Positions 1-6,004 of a stretch of DNA of 6,631 nucleotides are shown here, piece by piece; position 1 is the stretch's first letter; every line of letters starts with the position of its first letter. The DNA is from Candidatus Coatesiibacteriota bacterium (GTDB taxonomy: Bacteria > B130-G9): positions 1 through 6,631 of the forward strand of contig JAFGIT010000265.1 in NCBI GenBank assembly GCA_016929465.1, written 5' to 3'. Under the pieces are notes generated by a model. That model did no database searches. It saw only the letters and a program-made list of their open reading frames with translations, and was not told the DNA's origin. Made by a program: the position numbers and the translations under genes.

Positions 1-1125
1 CGACTCTCAAGAGAGACCTTCGGATATCGCTTCGCGCACTCCATTCCACCGGGGATCTCCGATGCCGAGGTCCAGATACCGAGCGGGAGAATCCTCCGAG
101 GAAACCTCGTGGACGAAGATGATTTCGTTATCCTTTGGGCAGGCGGATATAACACATGGACGGACGTTGGCACTCTCTTCGAAGCTCTCGAAAACCTCTT
201 CAAATGCAATCCCAAGGCCAAATTCGTCTCCTTCGGCGGATGCATCGATGGCCACGATGATGTTACTTACAGGCGATTCTACTCACTCGTGGAAAATTCT
301 AAATACAGACCGCAATTCATCCTGTGTGGATGGAAGCAGCGCGAAGACGTGCTCAGGGCCTATAAAGAGAGCGATATTGGGCTTAACATCGACAGCTATC
401 ATTATGAGCTGGTATTCGGCACCCGCACCAGGCTGGTGGAGATGATAGCTTGCGGCCTTCCGATTATTACAACCGTTGGGAGTGAATTGAGCTTCATCAT
501 AAAGGACAACGACTTGGGACTTACCTTCGAAATAGGCGATGCGAAAGGCATGACCGAAGCCCTGTTGAATTTCAGCAGGGACATCGTTCACTCGAGAGAG
601 CATTACTCGAAGACAGCGCTCAATTACTTCAAAAAGCACTTTACTTACGCCATGACTTGCGAGCCCCTGCTCAAATGGATCGAGAAGCCTCACTGCGCGC
701 CGGATGTGGACCACAGCGTCAGACCGGTTCTCATGGGCGATAGGGTTGGAGTAAAGGAAGCTCTTCTTGACTTGGCTTTGGAGGAGGTCAGCGCCGGTCG
801 TGACGCAAAGGCGATGAAGTACCTGGATGCGTTCACGGAGATGTGTCCCGACCACGTATATGCTCGCTATCATCTGGGCTCAATAAGAAAGCGGTTCGGT
901 GACATAAAGGGCGCCCTGGAGTGTTTCGAGGCTGCTGAGGGACTAATCGAGCGAAGCGGAGCAAAAGAGGAAGCCGCTCTATCGGGCGGAATTCATTTCC
1001 ATCTGGGCGAATGCCTGCTCGCAATCGAAGACAAACAACAGGCCGTCGCCCATTTCAAAAAATGCCTGTCGATTATTCCTGGCCACGGCAAAGCGACTGA
1101 ATATCTGAGCAGACTTGGAGAATAG
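1..1125 (+). CDS. GT4-type glycosyltransferase with C-terminal TPR repeats (5'-truncated by window edge)
   Basis: The frame is open from base 1 to TAG at 1123-1125 (374 residues). The GTG at 109 is internal, because the residues before it (GRILRGNLVDEDDF) already belong to the enzyme. The real start and the N-terminal acceptor domain lie upstream of the window. Fragment residues about 41-225 are the nucleotide-sugar-binding half of a GT-B fold: a strand and Gly-rich turn (FVILWAGGYNTWTD), then the GTRTRLVEMIACGLPIITT segment of the GT4 signature. Only the second Glu of the usual E-x7-E pair is kept; the first position is Phe. Residues about 250-374 form TPR-like helix pairs (for example YARYHLGSIRKRFGDIKGAL and IHFHLGECLLAIEDKQQAVA), probably a protein-interaction module. 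The expected role is transfer of a sugar from a nucleotide donor to a growing surface glycan in the cytoplasm. Fold assignment is confident; donor and acceptor are unknown. The next gene starts one base after the stop, indicating an operon. Confidence 0.88.
   Translation, partial: RLSRETFGYRFAHSIPPGISDAEVQIPSGRILRGNLVDEDDFVILWAGGYNTWTDVGTLFEALENLFKCNPKAKFVSFGGCIDGHDDVTYRRFYSLVENSKYRPQFILCGWKQREDVLRAYKESDIGLNIDSYHYELVFGTRTRLVEMIACGLPIITTVGSELSFIIKDNDLGLTFEIGDAKGMTEALLNFSRDIVHSREHYSKTALNYFKKHFTYAMTCEPLLKWIEKPHCAPDVDHSVRPVLMGDRVGVKEALLDLALEEVSAGRDAKAMKYLDAFTEMCPDHVYARYHLGSIRKRFGDIKGALECFEAAEGLIERSGAKEEAALSGGIHFHLGECLLAIEDKQQAVAHFKKCLSIIPGHGKATEYLSRLGE
1117..1120 (+). promoter_or_regulatory. Ribosome binding site of the plus-strand GT2 gene
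   Basis: GGAG lies six bases before ATG at 1127, inside the last codons of the upstream GT4-TPR gene. It selects ATG 1127 over the in-frame TTG at 1115, which would overlap the previous gene. The stop of the upstream gene (1123-1125) sits between this site and the ATG, an arrangement typical of translational coupling. Confidence 0.7.
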
Positions 1126-1126
1126 A

Positions 1127-3007
1127 ATGACAGAATCCCAACCACTTGTGTCTGCAGCCGTGGTGAATTTCAACGGAATGTCGCACCTCGATACCTGTCT
1201 GAAATCACTTGTTGCTCAGACCTACCCGAACCTGGAGATCCTTGTTTCAGATGATTCATCAACTGACGAGTCTGTCGAATTCATTCGCTCGAAATTCCCA
1301 TCTGTGAAGGTGGTACAGAATCCTCGGAATATGGGCTTCGTGGCAACCGCCAACCGAGCGATGCAGAGCGGGAGCGCTGATTGGGTGCTTCTTCTGAATA
1401 ACGATGTCGAATGTGAGCCAGATTTTGTTGAGCGCCTTATGGCATCCGCGATGGCCAATCCGGACGTCGGCATGTTTGCGCCGAAAATGAGGCTGTTTTA
1501 TGCACGGACCGTGCTGAATGGAGTTGGCAACGAGATGTGTAAATCGTGCTATGGCGTTGACAGGGGGCAAGGCGAGAAGGACGAGGGGCAGTATGACGAG
1601 CCATGCGAGGTCTTCGGAGCTTGTGGCGGGGCGATGCTTGCAAAGAAGGAAGTGCTGGAGCAAGTCCGGTACATGGATAAGGCCATCTACTTCCTCTTCG
1701 ACGACATCGATCTCAGCTGGAGGGCCAGGATTCTCGGTACACGCATCCTGTCCGTTCCTGACGCGGTCATATACCACAAATTCGGGGGTTTCTACGGCAA
1801 GGTCTCGACCTTCAAATACTTCCTCTCTTCCAAGAACCGAATGAGGTCATTCCTCAAAAATTACGAGTTGAAGACTATTCTGGGGCTCCTGCCCGAGATG
1901 CTCAAGGAGGACTTCCATCAGATCAGGGGAATGTATAAGCTCAAAATCCCGTCAAGGAGCGGGATCACAAAGGCAATTGTCAAATCCTACCTCTGGAACG
2001 TCCTACATCTGCCGGGCACACTCATTGAGAGACGCAGGGTGCAGAAGTCGCGCGTTGTTAGTGATGAGGCCCTGAAAAAATTCATCTTCCAGGGGCCGGG
2101 AAGAATGCCTGTCGTGCTTCCGTCCTACGACGCAGTTGACCTCGACCTGTTCAGGAAAAAGAACGTCCAATCGGACCGGATTGTAATGGGCCTGTCGGAC
2201 GAGGATAGTCTGGGGCCCGGTTGGGATTCAGCCCTGAATGATAACGGTGAAGCGGCGCATCACAGGACTTGCACGAAACGATCTTATTTTTACCTTCGGC
2301 TGCTGTCCGACTCAAAACGTTGGCTCAATATACGTGCTCGAGGGGTCCCGATAGCGATCTCGGGCAACCTCACCATCAACGGTCAATTCGTCGGAGGATT
2401 CGATGTCCCGGTGGGGGAGGGGAGGATGTTGTCGTTCGAAATCCCACAATCGCTCAAGGAGCAGGATGTCCTCGAGTGCATCCTGGAGCTCGATAAGACA
2501 TGGCGCCCGATTGACTATTTCCCCGGATTCGATAACAGGCCACTCGGGATCAATATCTACGAGATCAGCCTCGATGAAGTGCCCACACGCCTTGCTGACC
2601 GAGGCATAGCATACGCAATTGGCCCGCCGGCGTTCGGCGAAATCAAAAAGGTCCTCGTTTTACGCTCTGCTCGGCCGAATTTCTGCATTGTAGCTCTGCG
2701 CGGAATTAAGAGGGAGCTCCCATCAGCGGAGATCTCGCTCTTGCTGCAACAAGGTGCCGAAAAAGGACCCTATGAATCGCTCGTTTCTAGAATCATAGAT
2801 TATCCGGGCCAGGCCCTATCCACGAAGGTGGCCGGCAAGGAGATCCTGAATCGACTCGCGTCAGAAGGCTTCGATCTCTGCGTAGTCATTTACGGTCAAA
2901 TGCCCAGGTCGTCCTATAAGCGGGTAGAGCAGTTGGCGAAAGCGACTGGTGCACATCATCTGATTGGCATACCTCCCGAAGGCAAGCCTTTCATCCTTGC
3001 TGGCTGA
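1127..3007 (+). CDS. Three-part GT2 glycosyltransferase (GT-A domain, beta-sandwich, Rossmann-like tail)
   Basis: 626 residues. Residues 7-240 are a GT-A family 2 domain of the rhamnosyltransferase (WbbL-like) type: AAVVNFNG at 10-17, the nucleotide-binding Asp pair in VSDDSSTDES (40-49), the DXD-like metal site LLLNNDVE (88-95, Asp93), and the acceptor/catalytic-loop motif FDDIDLSWR (191-199). Residues about 240-330 are a helical linker. Residues about 350-483 look like a carbohydrate-binding-type beta-sandwich (LGPGW, KRSYFYLRL, INGQFVGGFDVP, RPLGINIYEISL). Residues about 505-623 form an alpha/beta domain starting with KKVLVLRSARP; it matches the C-terminal domain of the convergent GT2 protein at 3022-4542. 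No membrane segment is seen. The family transfers a sugar from a nucleotide donor, usually by inversion; the sugar here is unknown. ATG 1127 was chosen for its GGAG site and one-base gap from the preceding stop. The gene is probably co-transcribed with the GT4-TPR gene. Confidence 0.9.
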   Translation: MTESQPLVSAAVVNFNGMSHLDTCLKSLVAQTYPNLEILVSDDSSTDESVEFIRSKFPSVKVVQNPRNMGFVATANRAMQSGSADWVLLLNNDVECEPDFVERLMASAMANPDVGMFAPKMRLFYARTVLNGVGNEMCKSCYGVDRGQGEKDEGQYDEPCEVFGACGGAMLAKKEVLEQVRYMDKAIYFLFDDIDLSWRARILGTRILSVPDAVIYHKFGGFYGKVSTFKYFLSSKNRMRSFLKNYELKTILGLLPEMLKEDFHQIRGMYKLKIPSRSGITKAIVKSYLWNVLHLPGTLIERRRVQKSRVVSDEALKKFIFQGPGRMPVVLPSYDAVDLDLFRKKNVQSDRIVMGLSDEDSLGPGWDSALNDNGEAAHHRTCTKRSYFYLRLLSDSKRWLNIRARGVPIAISGNLTINGQFVGGFDVPVGEGRMLSFEIPQSLKEQDVLECILELDKTWRPIDYFPGFDNRPLGINIYEISLDEVPTRLADRGIAYAIGPPAFGEIKKVLVLRSARPNFCIVALRGIKRELPSAEISLLLQQGAEKGPYESLVSRIIDYPGQALSTKVAGKEILNRLASEGFDLCVVIYGQMPRSSYKRVEQLAKATGAHHLIGIPPEGKPFILAG

Positions 3008-3021
3008 CAACTAAGCCCTAT

Positions 3022-4542
3022 TTACTGGTCCAGTTCTGGATTTTCGGGTGATTTTGCATCACTGGCCCCAAAGACCCAGATTGCGAGCAAAAGGGCCACA
3101 GAAATAGTGAAGGCGCACAGAATCAGGAGAAACTCCCAGCTGGATCGGGCGAGCCTGCCGGCAAAGCCCCAGCGGCTGAACTGATGCGCAGGACCATCCT
3201 CGTTGAAATAGAGGATATCTCTGGCGCCAGCTCTCAGGGCAACCAGATCAATGTTCAAAAATCCTCGACCAGAGGCACCTCCACGAAGGACAATCGTGGT
3301 GTCGTAGCCACGTTTCCGTAATCTTCTGGCGAAGCTTCTGGGCATCGTTATTCCGCAGAATCTCCCTCTTCCCGGATAGGTTATCGGCCTGATCCCGTCT
3401 TCGGTGGGGATCGTATCCTCAAATCCCGGCATAACTAGCACATCGATCGCATTAGCGCCGAGCCCACTTCTAGCGTATTCGATAGCGGGGCTCAAGAGCC
3501 TTCCGGCCGATCGTATGATCAGGATTCTTCTACCTGTACTTGGCTCCCCGGCTGGGACGTCCCATTCACCTGGCTGTGCTTCCTTCGGTGGATAATACTC
3601 TTCATAGGGCCTAATCATCTGCTCGAGGTGCCCGGGGTCGACGCGTCGCATCGACTGAATGTGCCGCCTTGCCTTGAGCTGATAGGGCAACGCCTTCAGA
3701 GCTCCGAATCTCGCCTTGAGCAGTATCGAGGTTCTCCCCTCATCAAGAGCCTGAATGGAAGCCCTGAATTGTTGTCTCAGTATCGCTTTGATATTGCTCC
3801 GGAGTATCGGTCCGGGCAGGTTCTTTGCGAGGACCACGAGCTCATTCCGGATGAGCTGGAACTTGCGCATGTCGCTGAAGATGCCCGCCGTCGCAGTGCC
3901 AGTGTGATAGACGACCGAGCCGGGCACATAGATGCAGCGCCAGCCCGCTAGCTGCTCCCTGAAGCCCAGGTCTATGTCCTCATAGAACATGAACAGCTGC
4001 TCATCGAAGAGACCGATCTCGTCCAACATCGCTCTTCTATAGAGAGCGGCGCACGCGGATGCCGAAAAAACCCAGCCAGGCTCATCTCGCTGGCCTCGAT
4101 CAGTCTCCCCGGTCGCTATATTTCCGCCAAAGCCCTCGCGGCAGAAGAAATCGCCCGCGGCGTAGATCGTGTCACGCGGATCGTCCCACAGTATTTTGGA
4201 GGCCGCAGAGCCGGCATCCTGATGTGCATCCAACGCACCTAGCAGCCTGCTCAGCCAATCCGGCTCAACCTCCGTGTCGTTGTTGAGAATTGCGACGAAT
4301 TCGCCGCTCGTCGCTCTTATCCCGGCATTGACCGCCGTAGCGAAGCCGGCATTCTCTTCGAGTTGGATGACCCCGACCTCTGGATATTCGGCTCGAATGA
4401 ATTCAGCTGAGCCATCGGTAGAGGCGTCATCCACGACCAGGGCCTCGAAGTCCGAGAAATTCTGCCCAGCAAGGCTGTCCAGGCAGCGCTTCAGGAGCTG
4501 AATCCCGTTGTAGTTCGGAATAATGACGGCGACTCTAGCCAT
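3022..4542 (-). CDS. GT2 glycosyltransferase with Rossmann-like tail and C-terminal membrane anchor
   Basis: 506 residues, ATG at 4542 preceded by GAGG (4549-4552) with six-base spacing, stop TAA at 3022-3024. Residues 3-235 are a GT-A family 2 domain: VAVIIPNYNG (4-13), Asp pair in LVVDDASTDGS (35-45), DXD-like ILNNDTEVEPDW (85-96), and FYEDIDLGFR (186-195), followed by VPGSVVYHTGTA. This is the rhamnosyltransferase/WbbL-like pattern. Residues about 240-330 are a basic helical linker. Residues about 338-455 are an alpha/beta domain beginning RRILIIRSAGR, alignable with the tail of the plus-strand GT2 protein. Residues about 469-491 (WEFLLILCAFTISVALLLAI onward) form one hydrophobic helix, followed by a short polar tail, so the protein is probably anchored to the inner membrane by its C-terminus. 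Unlike its convergent neighbour it lacks the beta-sandwich. Donor and acceptor are unknown. It appears to have its own promoter in the divergent intergenic region. Confidence 0.9.
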   Translation of the reverse strand: MARVAVIIPNYNGIQLLKRCLDSLAGQNFSDFEALVVDDASTDGSAEFIRAEYPEVGVIQLEENAGFATAVNAGIRATSGEFVAILNNDTEVEPDWLSRLLGALDAHQDAGSAASKILWDDPRDTIYAAGDFFCREGFGGNIATGETDRGQRDEPGWVFSASACAALYRRAMLDEIGLFDEQLFMFYEDIDLGFREQLAGWRCIYVPGSVVYHTGTATAGIFSDMRKFQLIRNELVVLAKNLPGPILRSNIKAILRQQFRASIQALDEGRTSILLKARFGALKALPYQLKARRHIQSMRRVDPGHLEQMIRPYEEYYPPKEAQPGEWDVPAGEPSTGRRILIIRSAGRLLSPAIEYARSGLGANAIDVLVMPGFEDTIPTEDGIRPITYPGRGRFCGITMPRSFARRLRKRGYDTTIVLRGGASGRGFLNIDLVALRAGARDILYFNEDGPAHQFSRWGFAGRLARSSWEFLLILCAFTISVALLLAIWVFGASDAKSPENPELDQ

Positions 4543-4567
4543 GAAAGACCTCGATTGGACAATCCAT
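4535..4567 (-). CDS. Possible leader peptide overlapping the start of the minus-strand GT2 gene
   Basis: A ten-codon reading frame, ATG at 4567 to TAG at 4535-4537, encodes MDCPIEVFHG. It lies in the leader of the GT2 gene and ends five to eight bases into that gene, out of frame with it. It has a better ribosome binding site (AGAGGG, 4574-4579, six-base spacing) than the GT2 gene itself. Ribosomes finishing it would stop on top of the GT2 start, which would permit translational coupling or leader-peptide control. It is very short, so chance is a serious alternative, and no function is proposed for the peptide itself. Confidence 0.3.
   Translation of the reverse strand: MDCPIEVFHG
4549..4552 (-). 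promoter_or_regulatory. Ribosome binding site of the minus-strand GT2 gene
   Basis: On the minus strand GAGG stands six bases before ATG 4542. It supports that start, which also gives the canonical GT2 N-terminus (MARVAVIIPNYNG). It abuts the small inverted repeats at 4553-4572 and lies inside the possible leader peptide frame, so its accessibility could be affected by either. Confidence 0.6.
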
Positions 4568-4572
4568 GATTG
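4553..4572. repeat. Alternating inverted repeats of a 5-bp unit in the divergent intergenic region
   Basis: GATTG (4553-4557), CAATC (4560-4564) and GATTG (4568-4572) are perfect alternating complements. The middle unit could pair with either outer one, giving two mutually exclusive small hairpins. In the minus-strand transcript they sit just before the GAGG site of the GT2 gene. Stems are only five base pairs with loops of two or three bases, so the second would need to open to a four-pair stem. They could instead be a short operator or chance. Confidence 0.3.
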
Positions 4573-4573
4573 A

Positions 4574-4579
4574 CCCTCT
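4574..4579 (-). promoter_or_regulatory. Ribosome binding site for the possible leader peptide
   Basis: On the minus strand AGAGGG lies six bases before ATG 4567. It is a stronger match to the anti-Shine-Dalgarno than the GAGG site of the downstream GT2 gene. It is the main reason for listing the short leader frame. Confidence 0.35.
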
Positions 4580-4625
4580 TCGCCCCAGCGATATACGCTT
4601 GAGCACGTAATTCATTCACCTGCGG

Positions 4626-4655
4626 ATAATACATCAAAGGACGCCAGGTTGTCAG
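4626..4655 (-). promoter_or_regulatory. Candidate sigma70-type promoter for the minus-strand GT2 gene
   Basis: On the minus strand CTGACA (4650-4655; 5 of 6 to TTGACA) is followed after 18 bases by TATTAT (4626-4631; 5 of 6 to TATAAT). Transcription would begin near 4619, giving a leader of about 75 bases that contains the short leader frame and the small inverted repeats. The -35 element overlaps the first codons of the divergent membrane gene. The housekeeping sigma consensus of this organism is unknown. Confidence 0.4.
4636..4641 (+). promoter_or_regulatory. Ribosome binding site deciding the TTG start of the GT-C gene
   Basis: AAAGGA lies seven bases before TTG 4649. Upstream the frame stays open to TGA at 4571-4573 but contains no ATG, GTG or TTG. 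The next ATG downstream would remove the first membrane helix. This site therefore supports TTG 4649 as the start. Confidence 0.55.
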
Positions 4656-6004
4656 GCAGATCATTCTGGTTGAGGTTCATTCTGCTAGTCGCATCGTATG
4701 CAGTCCTTCATGTATTCGGGCTGCTCTTTTACGGGCTTTCGAGACCTTTTCTGAATGTGGCCCTGACGGCGATCCTCATGCTCCTCACCGTCACTCTGCT
4801 TCTATTAGGTCTGATTAAGCGGGCCGACAAGATGATCGATGCTGTGCGCCCGGGCAATGGTCTTCGATGGAGGATCTTGACGTGTGCGTTTGTCGCGTTG
4901 TCTGTCGTCTTCGCACCCAGCTGTCCCGCGATCAAAGCGGGGCTATCGCCGCTGGTGAGATTCCTCTTCCTCGTTCTCGTCGTTCTTCTCTGCTGGTTCT
5001 CATATAGAAGGACCACGGCCTTCGTCGGGCTCCTGGCTGCGCTTTCTATGATCTGCCGTGCCCCGATAGCAGCAGCTCCAATAGACCCGAACCATACTGA
5101 TATGCTCCCGCTCGTTCTTCTAGCGTGCAGGCGTTTTCTGTCGGGTGCCAGTCCCTATATGGATTACCTAATGCCCTGGAAGCTGCCGCTGACCTATCTG
5201 CCAGTCATCTGGCTGCCCTTCATACCTGCCGAGATATTCGGGCTCGATCCGAGGTGGCTTTCTGCGCTGTTCGGATGTCTGGCGGTTATCGTGCTCTTCC
5301 GAGCGTTCCCTGTTCTCGAGAGAGGGCCGTACGCGGGCGCGATGAAACTGCTCTTCGCAATGTTCATTTTTCTCAGCCTCGATCTGCAGTTTGGTCCCAC
5401 CACTCCTGAATCGGTATTCTGGCTGGCCTTGTCGCTTCTCGTGTTCTCGCTATCTCGGGATTCAGATCTCGGGACCGCTGTCGCGATGGGCGTCTGCCTG
5501 GCCACAAGACAACAGGCAGTGTTCCTGCTGCCCCTGCTTGTCATCTACTTCTTCAGGAGACTCGGGCGCCGCGAGGCTATGGTAAGCACAGCTCTTACGG
5601 TGGCGGTGCCTTTGGCTGTCTGCTTGCCGTTCTACATCGAATCGCCAATTCGGTTTTTCTCCGGCATTTACACCCGCTTCGGGAGATTCGCCCTTCAAAA
5701 GTGGATCAACGATCGAGTTTGGGAGGATGCTCTGTCATTCGCCCCCTTTTTCTACGAGCATGGTCTCCAACGCATTCTGACGCCCCTGGTGATTGCCTTG
5801 CAGCTTGTCCTCTATGGAATCGCGCTTCGCTGTCTGAAGGAGCTCTCAGGCCTTCTGTCCTTCATGGGGCTTTCGATGCTCCTGTTTCTCGTGCTTTCGC
5901 CGGTCATCTGGCCCTATATGTTCACGCCGCTCTCGATCCTGCTCGCGGCATCGGTTCTGAACGGGCTAAGTCCGCCTGAGAAGGGAACTCCTGAGACAGG
6001 CTAA
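4649..6004 (+). CDS. Polytopic membrane glycosyltransferase, GT-C superfamily (ArnT/GT87-like)
   Basis: 451 residues, strongly hydrophobic, with about 12-13 predicted membrane helices by eye (for example 7-30, 34-57, 75-92, 102-119, 180-197, 205-221, 230-246, 274-303, 310-328, 376-396, 400-418, 420-438). The loop before the third quarter carries GT-C-like features: acidic PIDPNHTDML (144-153), FLSGASPYMDYLMPWKLPLTY (163-183) and GLDPRWL (198-204). LATRQQAVFLLP (284-295) resembles the conserved helix of GT87/DUF2029 proteins. GT-C enzymes use polyprenyl-phosphate sugars and act on the periplasmic or outer face; Asp in the first large loop is usually catalytic, here probably Asp146 or Asp151 (inference). 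The TTG start is supported by AAAGGA at 4636-4641. The gene is divergent from the minus-strand GT2 gene and overlaps the last 39 bases of the convergent NicX/M29-like gene. Sugar and acceptor are unknown. A Wzy-like polymerase is a weaker alternative. Confidence 0.75.
   Translation: MSGRSFWLRFILLVASYAVLHVFGLLFYGLSRPFLNVALTAILMLLTVTLLLLGLIKRADKMIDAVRPGNGLRWRILTCAFVALSVVFAPSCPAIKAGLSPLVRFLFLVLVVLLCWFSYRRTTAFVGLLAALSMICRAPIAAAPIDPNHTDMLPLVLLACRRFLSGASPYMDYLMPWKLPLTYLPVIWLPFIPAEIFGLDPRWLSALFGCLAVIVLFRAFPVLERGPYAGAMKLLFAMFIFLSLDLQFGPTTPESVFWLALSLLVFSLSRDSDLGTAVAMGVCLATRQQAVFLLPLLVIYFFRRLGRREAMVSTALTVAVPLAVCLPFYIESPIRFFSGIYTRFGRFALQKWINDRVWEDALSFAPFFYEHGLQRILTPLVIALQLVLYGIALRCLKELSGLLSFMGLSMLLFLVLSPVIWPYMFTPLSILLAASVLNGLSPPEKGTPETG

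Noticed and set aside
109-1125. GTG at 109 as the start of the GT4-TPR gene
   Set aside because: The frame is open to base 1, the preceding residues fit the family, and no ribosome site precedes the GTG. The gene starts upstream of the window.
1115-1126. TTG at 1115 as the start of the plus-strand GT2 gene
   Set aside because: ATG 1127 has GGAG six bases upstream and avoids an 11-base overlap with the previous gene. The extra four residues add nothing recognisable.
1259-1777. Long antisense reading frames within the glycosyltransferase genes (for example 1259-1777 and 283-873 on the minus strand)
   Set aside because: Their products show no family motifs and lie opposite clearly conserved coding sequence; they are by-products of its codon use.
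3008-3045. Possible bidirectional terminator between the convergent GT2 genes
   Set aside because: Only overlapping short palindromes (ACTGG-T-CCAGT at 3024-3034, CCAG-TT-CTGG at 3030-3039) are present. Their loops are too small and there is no T-tract on either strand.
4599-4630. Plus-strand promoter for the GT-C gene: TTGAGC (4599-4604) and GATAAT (4625-4630)
   Set aside because: GATAAT is a good -10 match, but the spacing to TTGAGC is 20 bases. The TG at 4621-4622 is one base off an extended -10. Transcription would begin inside the ribosome binding site.
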